Source of the DNA: Dastarcus helophoroides
Lineage: Eukaryota > Arthropoda > Insecta > Coleoptera > Bothrideridae
Reading direction: 5' to 3'
Length of the DNA: 64,000 nt
Assembly (NCBI GenBank): GCA_028583605.1
Contig: CM053329.1
Location: forward strand, 38,001,161 to 38,065,160
The translations under genes and the position numbers were made by a program. Positions 1-9,429 of the stretch are shown here, in pieces. The first letter of the stretch is position 1; the number at the start of each line of letters is the position of its first letter. A model generated the notes under the pieces. The model ran no database searches. It was not told the DNA's origin and saw only the letters and a list, made by a program, of their open reading frames with translations.

Positions 1-222
1 ATCCATCCATCCATCCATCCATCCATCCATCCATCCATCCATCCATCCATCCATCCATCCATCCATCCATCCATCCATCCATCCATCCATCCATCCATCC
101 ATCCATCCATCCATCCATCCATCCATCCATCCATCCATCCATCCATCCATCCATCCATCCATCCATCCATCCATCCATCCATCCATCCATCCATCCATCC
201 ATCCATCCATCCATCCATCCAT
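1..222. repeat. (ATCC)n microsatellite
   Basis: About 55 uninterrupted copies of the tetranucleotide ATCC fill the start of the window and continue past its edge. The array ends only 34 bases before the splice acceptor of the first visible tolloid exon, so it lies in an intron. No interruptions were seen, which suggests recent expansion or assembly collapse at the window edge. Confidence 0.98.
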
Positions 223-255
223 TGCCAAATCTTTTATCATTCTGCCAATTTCTAG

Positions 256-576
256 AAATGCCGTTACGGAACCAACCACAGATAGCGCCGACGAAAGACC
301 AGTGCACGAATTTGAGCCGAATTTCGATATGAAGCGGAAGAAAAAAGCGAAAACCTCCACCCTTCGGAGGACCACGAGAGCGGCCACAGCAAGAAAAGAA
401 AGAATATGGGATTACGGGGTGATACCTTACGAGATAGATGGGAATTTTAGCGGGGCGCACAAAGCTCTTTTTAAGCAGGCTATGAAACATTGGGAAAACT
501 TCACTTGCGTCAAATTCGTCGAAAGGAACAAAGACGATCACCCGAATTACATCATTTTTACGGAGAGGCCTTGCGG
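256..576 (+). CDS. tld: Tolloid exon: prodomain end, cleavage site and N-terminal astacin domain
   Basis: The exon follows the acceptor TTTCTAG and reads in frame from position 257. A basic stretch (MKRKKKAKT) leads to [13 protein letters not shown], where RTTR followed by AAT matches the furin-type maturation site of BMP-1 family proteases. The mature enzyme then begins with [16 protein letters not shown] and the conserved helix [16 protein letters not shown]. The exon ends after RPC plus two bases of a glycine codon at a GTATGT donor. The next exon supplies the third base, giving the conserved RPCGCCSFVG. Confidence 0.92.
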
Positions 577-3500
577 GTATGTACAAACTTGTTTTCTGGT
601 AACACAAGAGATGTTCAGTTGACAAAAATGGAGGTGTTCTATCCTTGTGTGAATTCTTTTTTTTTCTTAATTTGTGTGTGTTATTTTGTTTATGTGATTA
701 TCGCTTTAACTACGTCACTAGACGACACGGCGCAACGACTCTTTCGTGGTGGTTGTCAATAATCAGTTTAAGAAATTAACTTGACGATTCGGTCATAAAA
801 TCATGTCACACTTAGTTCCTATTAAACATACTTTTACAGATACTTTTTCAGCACTCATTTTTGTATTTCTATGAAGAGTTTTGTGGAAATATTTCAGTAG
901 TTAAAGGGTTATAATATTTTGCTTCTTTAGAACTTCCTACCTTCTTATAGTTTACCTTATTATTCATCATTTTGGTTCCTGTAATGATATATTATTTTAC
1001 CTTCTGAGGGATTTTATGTCAACTAAGACTAATACAGTGGGGTATAGATTAGTTTTGTTTACGTCGTAGAGATTAAGAATATTGAACAAGTTCGCGAAAT
1101 AGGAGTTACAAAAAATTTCGTATATTTGGCCAAATTGAAAAAATTACAGATTAGGTACAAGTTGATGCGTTAATTTTTTTAAACATATTTGTATTACTTA
1201 GGTGTTGTTCATTCGTCGGCAAAAGAGGCAACGGGGGCCAAGCCATCAGCATAGGAAAAAATTGCGACAAATTCGGCATCGTAGTGCACGAATTAGGCCA
1301 CGTAGTTGGATTCTGGCATGAACACACGAGACCAGATCGAGATAAACATGTCAACATTTACAGAGAGAACATCATGAGCGGTAAGTTTCGATTCGCGCTA
1401 ATATCGCAGGTCCGTAAACTGTATAATTTCTAGGTCAAGAGTATAATTTCAACAAGCTGAATGAAGAGGAAGTTAATTCATTGGGTTTAACATACGATTA
1501 CGATTCCATAATGCACTACGCTCGAAATACCTTTTCTAAGGGGACCTATTTGGACACCATCCAGCCGGTTGATGTCGCCGGTAGGAAGCGACCAGAAATC
1601 GGACAAAGAATAAGACTGAGCGAAGGCGATATCGCCCAAACCAATTTGCTGTACAAGTGTCCCCAGTGAGTAACCTGAAAGGAACAATTTAATTGATTAG
1701 GAATCATGCCCGAATAGCTTTATACCCCATTTAACGAAAACGGCGCGAGAGAATTATCTTTGGTCGAAAGCAGCCAATTTAACGATTCTAATATAACACG
1801 ACATTATCACTTTTAGGAAACCTGGACCAGTTTATTCTAATTTGAATTTATAATACTTGCCCAAATTACACTAATGAAATGGAAACAAAACTTAAGAAGG
1901 CTTCAGTGACGAGAAACGGTCCATTCACACTAACATTAAAATTTAATTTTAATAAAGCCTTTGTCAAAATAAGTGACGCGGTTCACATTACTCTAAAAGT
2001 TAATACATTCATCGCCAATATAGCTTTTTTTCAGTGCATAACACTTGATGGAATACATCTGTCCAAATTACAGTAACGAACATTGAAAACAAAAGGACGC
2101 CTCAGTGACAAGAACTGGTCGATTCAAATCAACATTAAAATTCCAATTTTATTGAAATCTTCGTCACAATAAGGAGCACATTTTAGCGAATATAATCTAA
2201 AAAGTGCTTTAGAGGCGCAGACCGTTTTTTTTAACTCGTAAAAAATTGTCGAAGGGGCGAGAGTCGGTCCATTCAAACTAACCTAAAACGAAGTAAACGT
2301 GCATTTGGAATTTTATAAACGCGCTATAGATAGTCTAACGTCGAAATCTATATTCTACAACGATACGTTTTTATTCCATTTTTAGAATGCGGGCGAACTT
2401 ACCAGGCGAATTCAGGCAGTCGTTTTCATCGCCAGTCGTACCTGAAACAAATCGCCTCTAGCGGAGAAAAATGCGAGTGGAGGATCACCGCCACTCACGG
2501 AGAAAGAATCGTCCTGAAACATAACGGAGTTGGATATCGAAAAATCGAAAGACTGCAATACAGACTATATCGAAATTAGGGACGGTTATTGGCACAAGTC
2601 CAGCATTTTGGGCAAATACTGCGGCTCGGGAAAGTTGGATCCAATTATGTCCACAGGAAGTAGGATGTTAATTAGTTATGTGGCTAAGAATCCCAGCGGA
2701 CATAGAGGATTTTCCGCGAATTATGAAGGTATGATTAGGTTTTGAATTATTTAGGATTTGTTATAACACTTTGGAAGGGTTAATAATCTCTTTGGAGAAA
2801 AACGTTTTGGCGCTAAATATTTCTGGTTCAGTTTCTTTGACTTATAGTTTTGGTTTCCCGATTAGATATCATCGGTTGACGGAAAATTTCTTGTTGTTCG
2901 TCATTGTTCTCTTGATCGTTCACCTCCCGTCATCGTTCTTTTGCTCGTTCATCTCCCGTCATCATTCTCTTGATCGTTGATCTCCCGTCATCCTTCTCTT
3001 GTTGTCATAACTCTCAATATTCAATTAGTCAGAATAGCTTTAACAATATTTAACGGTTGGCTTTTGCAAATTATTTTAGTTCGTCTACGTTGTGGATCTA
3101 TCCTTTTGTACAATCATTTATTATCAAGTTGGAGGAGAAACTTACTAAAAATGTGCTTCAGGGACGAGAGCTGGTGCATTCAAGCGAATCTAAAAACGAA
3201 TCAACAAATTCCCAAGCGCTATTCGTACTTAATAAATTGATACTTTGTAATATAACTTACTATTTGGCACTAGGTACAAAAATAATTGAATTGAAATTTC
3301 AAAAAAAAGTCTAAACTTTATAAGGGTGCAATTTTAAAAATACTTCGGAATGCGTTCTGCAGATTTTACCCTTTTTTAACTTGCCGTTTAGAGATTGGTG
3401 CGCCTCGATCTCAAACTAGGCCACATCGTTATCTGTTACTCAATATCCACTACATTTTCCAGCAATCTGCGGTGGAGACTTATTCATAGACGCTGAGGGT

Positions 3501-6500
3501 CACCTCGAATCCCCCAACTTCCCGGAGGAGTACCAGCCTAATAAAGAGTGCATCTGGCGGATCACCGTACCGAACGATTACCAGGTGGCGCTCCGATTCC
3601 AATCCTTCGAAGTTGAAAATCACGACGGTTGCGTGTACGACTACGTCGAAATCAGAGACGGCCTAACCACCAAACACCCAATTATTGGCGTCTACTGCGG
3701 ATACAAAGTGCCTTCCGATGTAATCTCGACGTCCAATTCGTTACTAGTCAAGTTCGTATCCGATGGGTCGGTTCAAAAGGGAGGATTTTCGGCAATAATC
3801 ATGAAGGAGTATGATGAATGCAGCAAGACGGATCACGGTTGCGCCCAAGAGTGCATAAATACGATGGCGAGCTACGAATGCAGCTGCAGGATTGGCTATG
3901 AGCTACACTCTGATGGAAAAACTTGTGAAGGTAACTTTCATTTGCTTAAGATATCTGGGAGAGTATTTTGACAAATACGATACGAACAAAACATTTTTTT
4001 CTTGAGCTCCTAATTGAGAGAATTTTAATATAAAATCATCAAAGGGACGAGAGCTGGTCCATTCATATCAAAGTATTATCTTATGCTTCCCCATTTGGGA
4101 AAACATGTAATATAAATTGATGGAAAGGACGAGAGGCGGCCCATTCAAACCTATTTTTTTCTTGAGCTCTTAGACTTGCGAGAACCAGCCCGTTCAACCA
4201 AAAAATAAAAAAAACTTGGGGGAATTTTAATTTAAAATCGTTGAAGCGAGAGTTGGTCCTTTCAAATCAACTTATTTTCTTAGGCTACTTTATTTGGGAG
4301 AAGCCACAATATGAAATGGTTTAAGGGACGAAAGCTGGTTCATTCGAACCAACCTTTTTTCCTAAATATTTTCCATTTGGGAGAAAGTTGAATATAAAAT
4401 GGTAGAAGAGAGGGTAGCGGGTTCATTCAAACCGATTTTTTTTCTTAAAATATTTCTCTTGAAAAATTGAAATACAAATCTTGTCTCCTGAAACTAAGAA
4501 AGATTAAAAAACACAACAAAGGTTACTCTAACAACCTTTGTTGTGTTTTTCATTTAGAGCAACCTTTGTTGTGTTTTTTAATCTTTCTTGGTTTCAGGGG
4601 ACAAGATTTGTATTTCAATTTTTGAAGATAACCAAATACCAGTTCGTTGCATCAATATTTCTCTCGAAATAAACTTTAAAATAGTCAAAGAGACGAGAGC
4701 CAATTCATTCAAATACAATGTTTTAATAAGTCCTTCCACTTGAGAGAAAGTTTAACATAAAACAATGAGAAGGACGAAAGCTAGTTTATTCAAATCAACT
4801 TTTTTTGTTTTAAATTATTTCTCTTGAGAGAAACTTTAATATAAAATAGTCGAAGAGACAAGAGCCGATCCATTCAAATAATTTTTTTTTCATAAATCCT
4901 CCCGTTTGAGAGAAAGTTTAATATCAAACGGTTAGAGGGACGAGAGCCAGTCCATTCAACTCAATTTTTTTTTGTTAAAATCTTCCATTGGCGAAAGCTT
5001 TAATACAAAATTATCGAAGGGACGTTTATTCAAACCAACTAGAAAAGCTTCATTACCTACTTACTAAGCTATACTACTAAGCTATACTATATACTACTAA
5101 GCTATAAACATGTTTCAGATGCTTGTGGTGGGGTCTTCGAGATGGCCAACGGAACGATAACGTCCCCGTCTTTCCCCGATTTATACCCGCTTAACAAGGT
5201 GTGCATTTGGGAGATTATAGCGCACCCTCAATACCGAATTACTCTGAATTTCACCCATTTTGACCTAGAGGGCAACAATATGCACAATATGCAGCATCAA
5301 CAATGCGATTATGATCGCGTGGAGATCTTCAGCAAGATGGGAGACGATAGATTTAAGAAACATGGAATCTTTTGCGGCACGAAGCCTCCCAATCCCGTCA
5401 CATCGGAAGGGAATGTGATGAGGATCATTTTCAATTCAGGATACTAGCATTCAGAAGACTGGTTTTGCAGCCGTATTTTTCTCAGGTATTAATGATGGTT
5501 TGAGAACTAGTCGCTTCTAGTCGAAATGCGTAAAGTAACGAAATTCAAGTCGCTTAGTCAATGTGATAAACAAGTTGAATTTCGTTTCGGATTGATTGGA
5601 ACTAATTTTTACTGCAAAATCTTATTTTATTCCTCAACACTTTGTAGAAAAAATGTATGAACATTTTGATTATTTGAAAAATTTCGAATTTATTACAAGC
5701 GTTGGATGTTTTTCAAATTTTCCACTTTTTGAAAATTTGGACTTTTGTGATATTTGGAATTTTTTTTAACATTTTGACATTTTATCATTTATGCATTCAA
5801 TGCATTTAGTTGCGAAAAACAACAAAAAGTTAGCAACCTTAATGCGTTTACCCACTCCTTGATCATGGAGTAAGGTGGAGTGACGAGAGCCGGTGCATTC
5901 AACACATCTTAAAACAAGGCCCAATGTTATAATTCTTTTGAGAAAGTGGCAAGCGCCATTCAATTCAATGTTAATGTGAAACGTAATGAAAACATCCCCC
6001 CTCCTTACTATTTAACTATATTTATATGTATTAAAATATTTTTTTTCAGATATGGACGAATGCGCCATAAACAACGGCGGCTGCCAACACGACTGCATGA
6101 ATACCTTAGGTTCCTACAAATGTACCTGTCACAACGGCTTCACCCTCCACGAAAACGGCAAAGACTGCAAGGAGGGCGGCTGCAAATACGAAATATCCGA
6201 CCCCGTGGGCTTATTCGGCAGCCCAAACTATCCCGATTTCTACCCCTCAAGAAAAGACTGCGTATGGCACTTCATAACCACCCCCGGTCATAGAATCCGC
6301 ATTTCGTTCATAGTTTTCGAAATCGAACCCCACCAGGATTGCGCCTACGACCACATCGATTTCTACGACGGACCATCGCCCGAATCCTCCACTTTGGGCA
6401 GATTCTGCGGCTCGAAAATGCCACCTTTGATTGTGGCTTCCGGAAATCAGCTTTATATGACGTTTAAGTCGGATACTTCGGTGCAGAGGAAAGGGTTCTT

Positions 6501-7034
6501 TGCGACGCACGCGACGGTGTGCGGAGGGATCCTGAGGGCGGTGGTGGAGAAGAAACATATTTATTCGCATGCTAAGTTTGGTAGCGCACATTATGACAGT
6601 AAGGCGGATTGCGAGTGGACTATAGAGGCGAATTCTGGCTATAATGTGCATTTGTCGTTCTTGACGTTCGATCTTGAAGATGAGAAAGAATGCGGTTACG
6701 ATTACGTTGAAATATTTAATGGTTTAGATTCCAGTGGACCTTCTTATGGGAAATACTGCGGGACAAATGTAAGTTGTAAGAGTTTAGATATTCTCTGCTA
6801 TCTTCTTTGCGAAGTAGTGTTGTTTCCATTAATTTTTAATTGGCTATATCTTGCACAATGTTAAAGGTTTCTTTGGTAATTTTATAATAAATTTTCTTTC
6901 AGAAACCATTTGATATCATATCAACTCACGAATCGCTTTTAGTGAGATTTAGAACTGATGACACTTTAGTCAGTAAAGGATTCAGTGTGGTTTATGAAGC
7001 CGTCGAGAAGTCATTCAGTGAAGAAGAGATTTAG
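256..7034 (+). CDS. tld: Tolloid/BMP-1-like astacin metalloprotease (8 exons; 5' part outside window)
   Basis: Secreted zinc metalloprotease of the astacin family. Known relatives (BMP-1, Tolloid, Tolkin) cleave BMP antagonists such as Chordin/Sog and procollagens. Exons read from sequence: 256-576, 1202-1380, 1434-1665, 2386-2728, 3463-3930, 5119-5485, 6050-6768, 6903-7034, all with GT-AG introns. Domain order is end of prodomain, furin-type RTTR site, astacin domain, CUB1, CUB2, EGF1, CUB3, EGF2, CUB4, CUB5, which is the full tolloid architecture. The exons total about 2.76 kb (roughly 920 residues), so only the signal peptide and most of the prodomain are missing, upstream of the window. 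Small insertions break the reading frame near 1661-1664, 2421-2436, 2517-2519 and 5439-5440; all other exon sequence is intact and well conserved. I infer consensus errors more readily than a pseudogene. Tolkin (tolloid-related) is the alternative paralogue; the symbol is by family. Confidence 0.93.
577..1201 (+). other. Intron of the tolloid-like gene
   Basis: AT-rich intron between the N-terminal and zinc-motif exons. A short frame reading through the donor is a shadow. I see no repeat or second exon in it. Confidence 0.8.
1202..1380 (+). CDS. tld: Tolloid exon: zinc-binding motif of the astacin domain
   Basis: This exon carries the active site [19 protein letters not shown], an exact HExxHxxGFxHExxRxDRD astacin signature. 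The three histidines bind zinc and the glutamate is the catalytic base. It is preceded by [18 protein letters not shown], the cysteine-rich loop typical of BMP-1/tolloid. The acceptor is TTACTTAG and the donor GTAAGT at 1381. Splice phase is consistent with both neighbours. The minus-strand open frame over this exon is a shadow. Confidence 0.95.
1434..1665 (+). CDS. tld: Tolloid exon: Met-turn and end of the astacin domain
   Basis: The exon reads [18 protein letters not shown] and then the Met-turn [10 protein letters not shown], whose methionine lies under the zinc site and whose tyrosine is the fifth zinc ligand in astacins. It ends with [19 protein letters not shown] and KCP, just before the first CUB domain. 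The donor is GTGAGT at 1666. With that donor two bases remain after the CCC codon, but the next exon needs only one for the frame to reach CUB1. A CCCC run at 1661-1664 is one base too long for a clean joint. Confidence 0.92.
2386..2728 (+). CDS. tld: Tolloid exon: CUB1 domain, with frame breaks
   Basis: CUB1 starts at [11 protein letters not shown] and continues with [20 protein letters not shown]. The frame then fails: it runs to a TAG at 2576, while the correct continuation ([20 protein letters not shown], then KYCG and GFSANYE) lies in another frame. Removing one A from the AAA at 2517-2519 restores the family sequence at the junction (N-I-T-E-L-D). A second oddity lies at 2421-2436, where the conserved FSSP motif is read only in an alternative frame. 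The exon ends GAA-G at donor GTATGA and splices to CAATCTGC to give YEAICGG, as expected at a CUB1/CUB2 boundary. Confidence 0.88.
2900..3008 (+). repeat. 29-bp minisatellite in the CUB1/CUB2 intron
   Basis: About 3.7 copies of a 29-bp unit beginning GTCATCGTTCTCTTGATCGT and ending CTCCC. Copies differ at a few positions. It lies in an intron and breaks no exon. Confidence 0.75.
3463..3930 (+). CDS. tld: Tolloid exon: CUB2 and EGF1 domains
   Basis: This intact exon begins after TTTTCCAG. It encodes CUB2 ([20 protein letters not shown], the cysteine pair around [36 protein letters not shown]). A calcium-binding-type EGF module follows, with six cysteines ([30 protein letters not shown]). It ends GAA-G before GTAACT. 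In BMP-1 relatives CUB2 contributes to substrate recognition and secretion. No internal frame problem was seen. Confidence 0.95.
4463..4640. mobile_element. Foldback/MITE-like element in a tolloid intron
   Basis: Two arms of about 68 bp (4463-4530 and 4555-4624) are near-perfect inverted copies. They start AAAATTGAAATACAAATCTT, pass through CCTGAAAC, AAGAAAGATTAAAAAACAC and AACAAAGG, and enclose a short loop. The right side continues into GAAGATAACCAAATACCAGT. That continuation matches the outer end of the larger element at 50977-52424 and the copies at 12605 and 58656, so this is a non-autonomous member of the same family. Confidence 0.75.
5119..5485 (+). CDS. tld: Tolloid exon: CUB3 domain, with one frame break
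   Basis: The exon reads [20 protein letters not shown], then [44 protein letters not shown] and MRIIFNS. A TAG appears immediately after GY (5444-5446). One extra G in the GG at 5439-5440 explains it: without it the frame reads [15 protein letters not shown], the usual CUB ending. The next exon then joins in phase (G plus AT gives D, then MDEC). The acceptor is TGTTTCAG and the donor GTATTA. Confidence 0.9.
5486..6049 (+). other. Intron between CUB3 and EGF2 exons
   Basis: AT-rich intron with one copy of the GACGAGAGCCGGTGCATTCA intronic repeat near 5882. Part of it is low-complexity AAATTT-type sequence. No extra exon was recognised. Confidence 0.75.
6050..6768 (+). CDS. tld: Tolloid exon: EGF2, CUB4 and most of CUB5
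   Basis: The exon is intact. EGF2 is [36 protein letters not shown]; the D-x-D-E-C start and the asparagine/aromatic positions fit a calcium-binding EGF. CUB4 runs from GGCKYEIS through [21 protein letters not shown] and [19 protein letters not shown]5 begins [20 protein letters not shown] and reaches [20 protein letters not shown] and YCGTN. The acceptor is TTTTTTTCAG and the donor GTAAGT at 6769. Confidence 0.95.
6903..7034 (+). CDS. tld: Tolloid last exon: end of CUB5 and stop
   Basis: After the acceptor TTTCTTTCAG the frame reads [20 protein letters not shown], then [18 protein letters not shown] and SEEEI followed by TAG. This finishes CUB5 with the conserved GFSVVYE strand and a short acidic tail, the usual position for the C-terminus of tolloid proteins. 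The exon is too short to stand out on its own and was placed from splice phase and homology. Confidence 0.92.
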   Translation, partial: KPFDIISTHESLLVRFRTDDTLVSKGFSVVYEAVEKSFSEEEI

Positions 7035-7490
7035 ACAACAATGACCAAATGATTAAAAAGCATGATACATACATTTCCTAATGTAGAATAGCTTTAATTA
7101 CATATAAGTGTTGTGAACTGGATGTAAGTTATGATTCTATTTGTAGATTATAAACGCGTTCATTACTTAATGATAAAAAAGTGTTTAAAGCGCAAAAAGT
7201 TATACTCAAGGCTCTAGTTTGGGCCTCCAATAATTAGTACTTAATGTCGAAATTTTTACCTTTATTGTAATCATATATGATACTTTATGGACTGCCATAT
7301 TGTAACAATGTAAAACAGAGATAGTTTGTTTTGGACACTTTTTTAATTATTTAGAAATTTGACAAACTATTTCCAGGGTTACATGTAAATGTGCCATTTT
7401 ATTATCTAGACATATCCATGTATACATTTCGAAAATGTACAAAATTACTTTGATTATTGTTAAGATGTAAAATAAAAATTACGCATACTA
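7035..7490 (+). promoter_or_regulatory. 3' UTR of the tolloid-like gene with candidate poly(A) signal
   Basis: AT-rich sequence after the TAG stop. AATAAA at 7471-7476 is the first canonical polyadenylation hexamer seen downstream; another is at 7569-7574. The extent of the UTR is inferred from these hexamers only, with no transcript evidence. Confidence 0.45.
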
Positions 7491-9420
7491 CTGCTTGGAG
7501 TATTTGTTAAATATTTTGTAGACATTCAACATGATTAACCATTTTATTGACAGCATAGTTATTTCATTAATAAAACATCATAAAGGAACCACATCAAAGG
7601 TTTGGTGTGAGGTTGTAGATTATCGAATTACAAATGACAATAAACGTTAAATAGTTTTTCGTTATCGATTATTGTGAAAAAATAGAAATATAAATCGTCT
7701 ACATTTTTAAAAATTCGATCAAGAGAAAATACACACTTGAATTATATTTATTCAAACAAAAATCAATAAAAGGCGAAAATTTTAAATTATTTTATTAATA
7801 TTTAGGTTAACAGATTGTTAGTTCAGCATTAATAACTAAAAATTGATTTATAATTTTAAAGAATTAGATTAAACAGTTTTTGTACTATTTTTAATGCGCC
7901 ACCTACTGAAAATGGCACGTAATTAAAATTTTATGTAACTAATATACTTACAGTTTCACTTCTATCAAAAGTTTCTATGACCCAAAAAATATCCATAAGC
8001 AATGACAAAAGCTGACGTATATACAAATTTAATTACTTACCTTATATGTTTGAGCTCTGGACGAAGTACTGATTAACAATAATGTAAATGTTTCTAACAC
8101 TTCAGTTTACCTCAAATACGCTCTCAAAACGTTAAACTACTAATCACAAATACATAAATTCGTTAGGCCATAGAGCAGTACAGGTCAAGTAAATTTTACG
8201 TCGAATTGAGAACTCTTGAATAATTTAAAAATTGAATCACTTACCTCCTTAAGCACTGGATCAGTAGCACTATTTAACAGTTATGTAAATATTTTTTTTT
8301 CACATTTTGACAGATGTGCTATTTTACTAAGCTCAAAATCGTTTAGGAAAGTGGCACTTTACCGCATATATACGTCACTTTATTACATAGTAACCTTCAT
8401 ACAGGTTTAGTTGTTTTTCTACACATGTTGTTTAATACACTATTAGCCACTATTAACACTTCAGTTCACCTCAAATAAGCTGCTAGACCTAGGATACTGA
8501 TACTGAACTATGAATCGCATATTACGGTGTGTTGCACTAGACACTTTATTCCCGTACATTTTATCTCCTGAGATACAATTAATGGAACATTTTGTGTCCA
8601 GATAATTTATCTCAGCTGTGTAAATAAGTCTCTCTCAGGATAGTTGACACTTAATATATTTTACCTTTAAAGAGAAATGTACGGAATAAAATGAACTGTC
8701 TTACTGTAAATATACCGTTACATTCTTAACTTAAACCATAGATGTGCAGGATTCATTAAATTTTACGTCAAAATTGACATCGGCTGACAACTATTACTTT
8801 ACTTTGCTAATTTCATTACGATAGGTTCAATTCGAATTTTCATTGCAGCTCTGCTATTCATCGCTTCATAATATACCGCCTTATGCAGTAAAAGTAAATA
8901 ATCTCAAAGCTGCTTTTCCGACTAATATAGCTTTATTGCAAATAACCAATAGTAAATTAATTCGATAAAACCTATATCTGTATATCCAGTGAAATTAGTA
9001 ACGATTTAGAAAAGTTATTCAAGGGTTTTAACTAGAAAGGTAATTTCATTGCTCTTATAGAAACTTGATAAGTGACCACAATATGTTTTATTGGAGTACA
9101 AATGAGCAAAAATTCTTCACCTTTAAAACAGAAATACTGAAATAAATTTGTATGTTATTCTGTGAGTGAAAAAACGAAGGTTTGTGATTTAGTTTGCGCT
9201 GAAGTGAAATAAATGACAGTTACATTACTATTCTATTACTGTTTAAGGTATAAAATAATTTTCCACTTTTGAAGGGGAATCACCGAGATCAAAAACAAAT
9301 TGTAATTTTCTAAATTTTTAACTTCTTTCGCCTGATTCTTTCTAGTTTATCATTTTTTTTTAAATTTCAGTACTTTACTCCAGTTTTTACATTTTGTGCC
9401 AGACTTTTCAGTTCATATTA
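7491..9420. other. AT-rich intergenic DNA with degenerate duplications
   Basis: No gene recognised. Between about 8030 and 8790 several stretches recur imperfectly. ACACTTCAGTTTACCTCAAA near 8098 recurs as ACACTTCAGTTCACCTCAAA near 8457. A segment with CACTTACC, CTGGA-GAAGTACT and ATGTAAAT near 8040 recurs near 8240. CATAGAGCAGTACAGG near 8169 resembles CATAGATGTGCAGG near 8739. These look like remnants of an old repeat of about 200 bp. Confidence 0.55.
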
Positions 9421-9429
9421 AATTTTAAT

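Larger units (their letters stand above)
1906..5935 (+). repeat. Degenerate GACGAGAGCYGGTCCATTCAAA repeats confined to tolloid introns
   Basis: About sixteen imperfect copies of a core close to GGGACGAGAGCTGGTCCATT followed by CAAA lie in the introns. They sit near 1910, 2102, 2256, 3160, 4043, 4126, 4170, 4245, 4322, 4402, 4690, 4770, 4853, 4938, 5022 and 5882. In the intron 3931-5118 they form a tandem array of roughly 80-95 bp units. There the core is followed by AACTTTTTTTCTTAAA, a TTTCTCTTGAGAGAAA-like inverted segment, and a tail like TTTAATATAAAATAGTCGAA. All copies have the same orientation as the gene. No copy was noticed outside this gene. Confidence 0.8.

Noticed and set aside
6247..6651. 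134-codon minus-strand frame over the EGF2-CUB4-CUB5 exon, and other antisense frames over exons
   Set aside because: They are shadows of the strongly supported plus-strand tolloid coding sequence.
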